64,000 nucleotides of DNA, taken from Streptomyces sp. A1277 (lineage in GTDB: Bacteria > Actinomycetota > Actinomycetes > Streptomycetales > Streptomycetaceae). Within the stretch, counting starts at the first letter, position 1; every line of letters starts with the position of its first letter. Under the pieces are notes generated by a model. That model made no database searches. It worked only from the letters and a program-made list of their open reading frames with translations, and was not told the origin of the DNA. The stretch lies in the NCBI RefSeq assembly GCF_004795015.1, contig NZ_SSBI01000004.1, positions 62,001-126,000 of the forward strand, written 5' to 3'. A program made the position numbers and the translations under genes. Below are positions 63,464 through 64,000 of the stretch, in pieces.

Positions 63464-64000
63464 GTGGCAGGGGACACACCGTTCCGCAAGCGGCGCCCCT
63501 GGGGCAAGAAGTCGTCGGAGGCGCAACAGGGCGGTACAGGCCCGGCAGAAGGCGCGTCAGCGTCTGCCGAGCGGTCCGCCCTGCCACCCTCGCCGGACGG
63601 ACAGGACGACGAGCGGGGCCTGGCGGCCTCGCTCGAAGCAGCGGAAGTGGCAGCCGAGGCAGTGCGCGAGGCTGCCGGAGTCGACACGGCCGATGGGGCC
63701 GAACAGGTCGACAGGACGGAGCCCGTGACCGGGGCAGGCCGTCTGAATGCAGTGAAACGGGGCGTACGCAAGGGCGGGGAGAGCGCCAGGGCGACGATCG
63801 GTCGTATCGCGGACCTGATCATCGCCATCGCTCCCCGCGTCCCTGTGCGCGACCTCGACACCCTGCGCAAGCACTTTCCCGGCCTCGGGCCGGAGGAGAT
63901 CGCAGACCGGCTCGTCGCCGGCGCGAGCCGCGCGACCGCCACCGTCGGCGCCGGAATCGGCGCGACGGCCATGATGCCCGTACCGCCCGCCATGCTCGCC
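63464..64000 (+). CDS. unknown protein, cut by the window end
   Basis: The frame is open from GTG to the right edge (179 codons). It encodes a basic start (TPFRKRRPWGKKSS), an acidic Ala/Glu-rich middle (LAASLEAAEVAAEAVREAAG), then a helical part (RKGGESARATIGRIADLIIA, LRKHFPGLGPEEIADRLVAG) and the beginning of a Gly/Ala-rich hydrophobic stretch (TATVGAGIGATAMMPVPPAM) that may enter a membrane. I do not recognise the family. It is probably co-transcribed with the DUF4193 gene. Confidence 0.7.
   Translation, partial: MAGDTPFRKRRPWGKKSSEAQQGGTGPAEGASASAERSALPPSPDGQDDERGLAASLEAAEVAAEAVREAAGVDTADGAEQVDRTEPVTGAGRLNAVKRGVRKGGESARATIGRIADLIIAIAPRVPVRDLDTLRKHFPGLGPEEIADRLVAGASRATATVGAGIGATAMMPVPPAMLA

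Overview
The window is a gene-dense stretch of a high-GC actinobacterial chromosome, and the gene content and order point firmly to Streptomyces. whiH lies directly upstream of hrdB, sepH and cutRS are present, LexA-type boxes of the actinobacterial form occur, many genes start with GTG or TTG, and intergenic gaps are short. The order matches, from memory, the S. coelicolor core region around SCO5802-SCO5865. I see no prophage, insertion sequence, CRISPR array, tRNA, rRNA or secondary-metabolite cluster.

Layout. 1-6.6 kb: end of a DinG/XPD-type helicase, lexA, then nrdR-nrdJ (class II ribonucleotide reductase and its repressor). 6.6-14.3 kb: TerD, small enzymes (YdbC-like protein, histidine phosphatase, ADP-ribosylglycohydrolase), a DUF4173 membrane protein, and a DHA2 drug exporter divergent from a TetR repressor with two clear palindromic operators. 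14.3-20.3 kb: a nucleic-acid maintenance group of rnhB, an orphan helicase-like domain protein, an unknown protein, a RecQ helicase fused to a phosphoribosyltransferase-like domain, and a DUF4192 protein behind an inverted pair of consensus DnaA boxes. 20.4-27.6 kb: a NUDIX regulator, a one-chain ABC transporter, whiH with a sigma-WhiG-type promoter, hrdB with an exact match to the ShbA-type promoter, a secreted trypsin and a DUF7455 zinc protein. 28-43.8 kb: topoisomerase IV parE, a decayed regulator, a DUF485/symporter pair, a LacI regulator, a divergent pair of citrate synthase homologues (one fused to a DNA-binding domain), a COG0523 metallochaperone, parC, and a paired M16 protease operon. 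43.8-52.2 kb: an M23 cell-wall hydrolase under a c-di-AMP (ydaO-type) riboswitch, a broken GntR gene, ptsH, a PatA-type protein acyltransferase, a DUF5998/phosphodiesterase pair, thymidine kinase, and two remnant genes. 52.2-64 kb: a VOC protein, a sulfurtransferase, sepH, a membrane-anchored unknown, an FAD lactone oxidase, coproporphyrin ferrochelatase, an inositol-monophosphatase-like enzyme, cutR-cutS, a DUF4193 zinc protein with a structured leader, and the start of one more unknown gene.

How the genes fit together. Most are core: DNA supply (nrdR/nrdJ, tdk), DNA repair and topology (lexA, recQ, rnhB, parE/parC), growth and sporulation control (hrdB, whiH, sepH), envelope maintenance (M23, M16, CutRS), carbon control (ptsH, citrate synthases, PatA) and haem synthesis. 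The most interesting signals are regulatory or architectural: the inverted DnaA-box pair, a LexA-like box upstream of parE, the DNA-binding citrate synthase and its divergent partner, the RecQ-phosphoribosyltransferase fusion, the riboswitch, nested hairpins before the DUF4193 gene, and three spots of gene decay.
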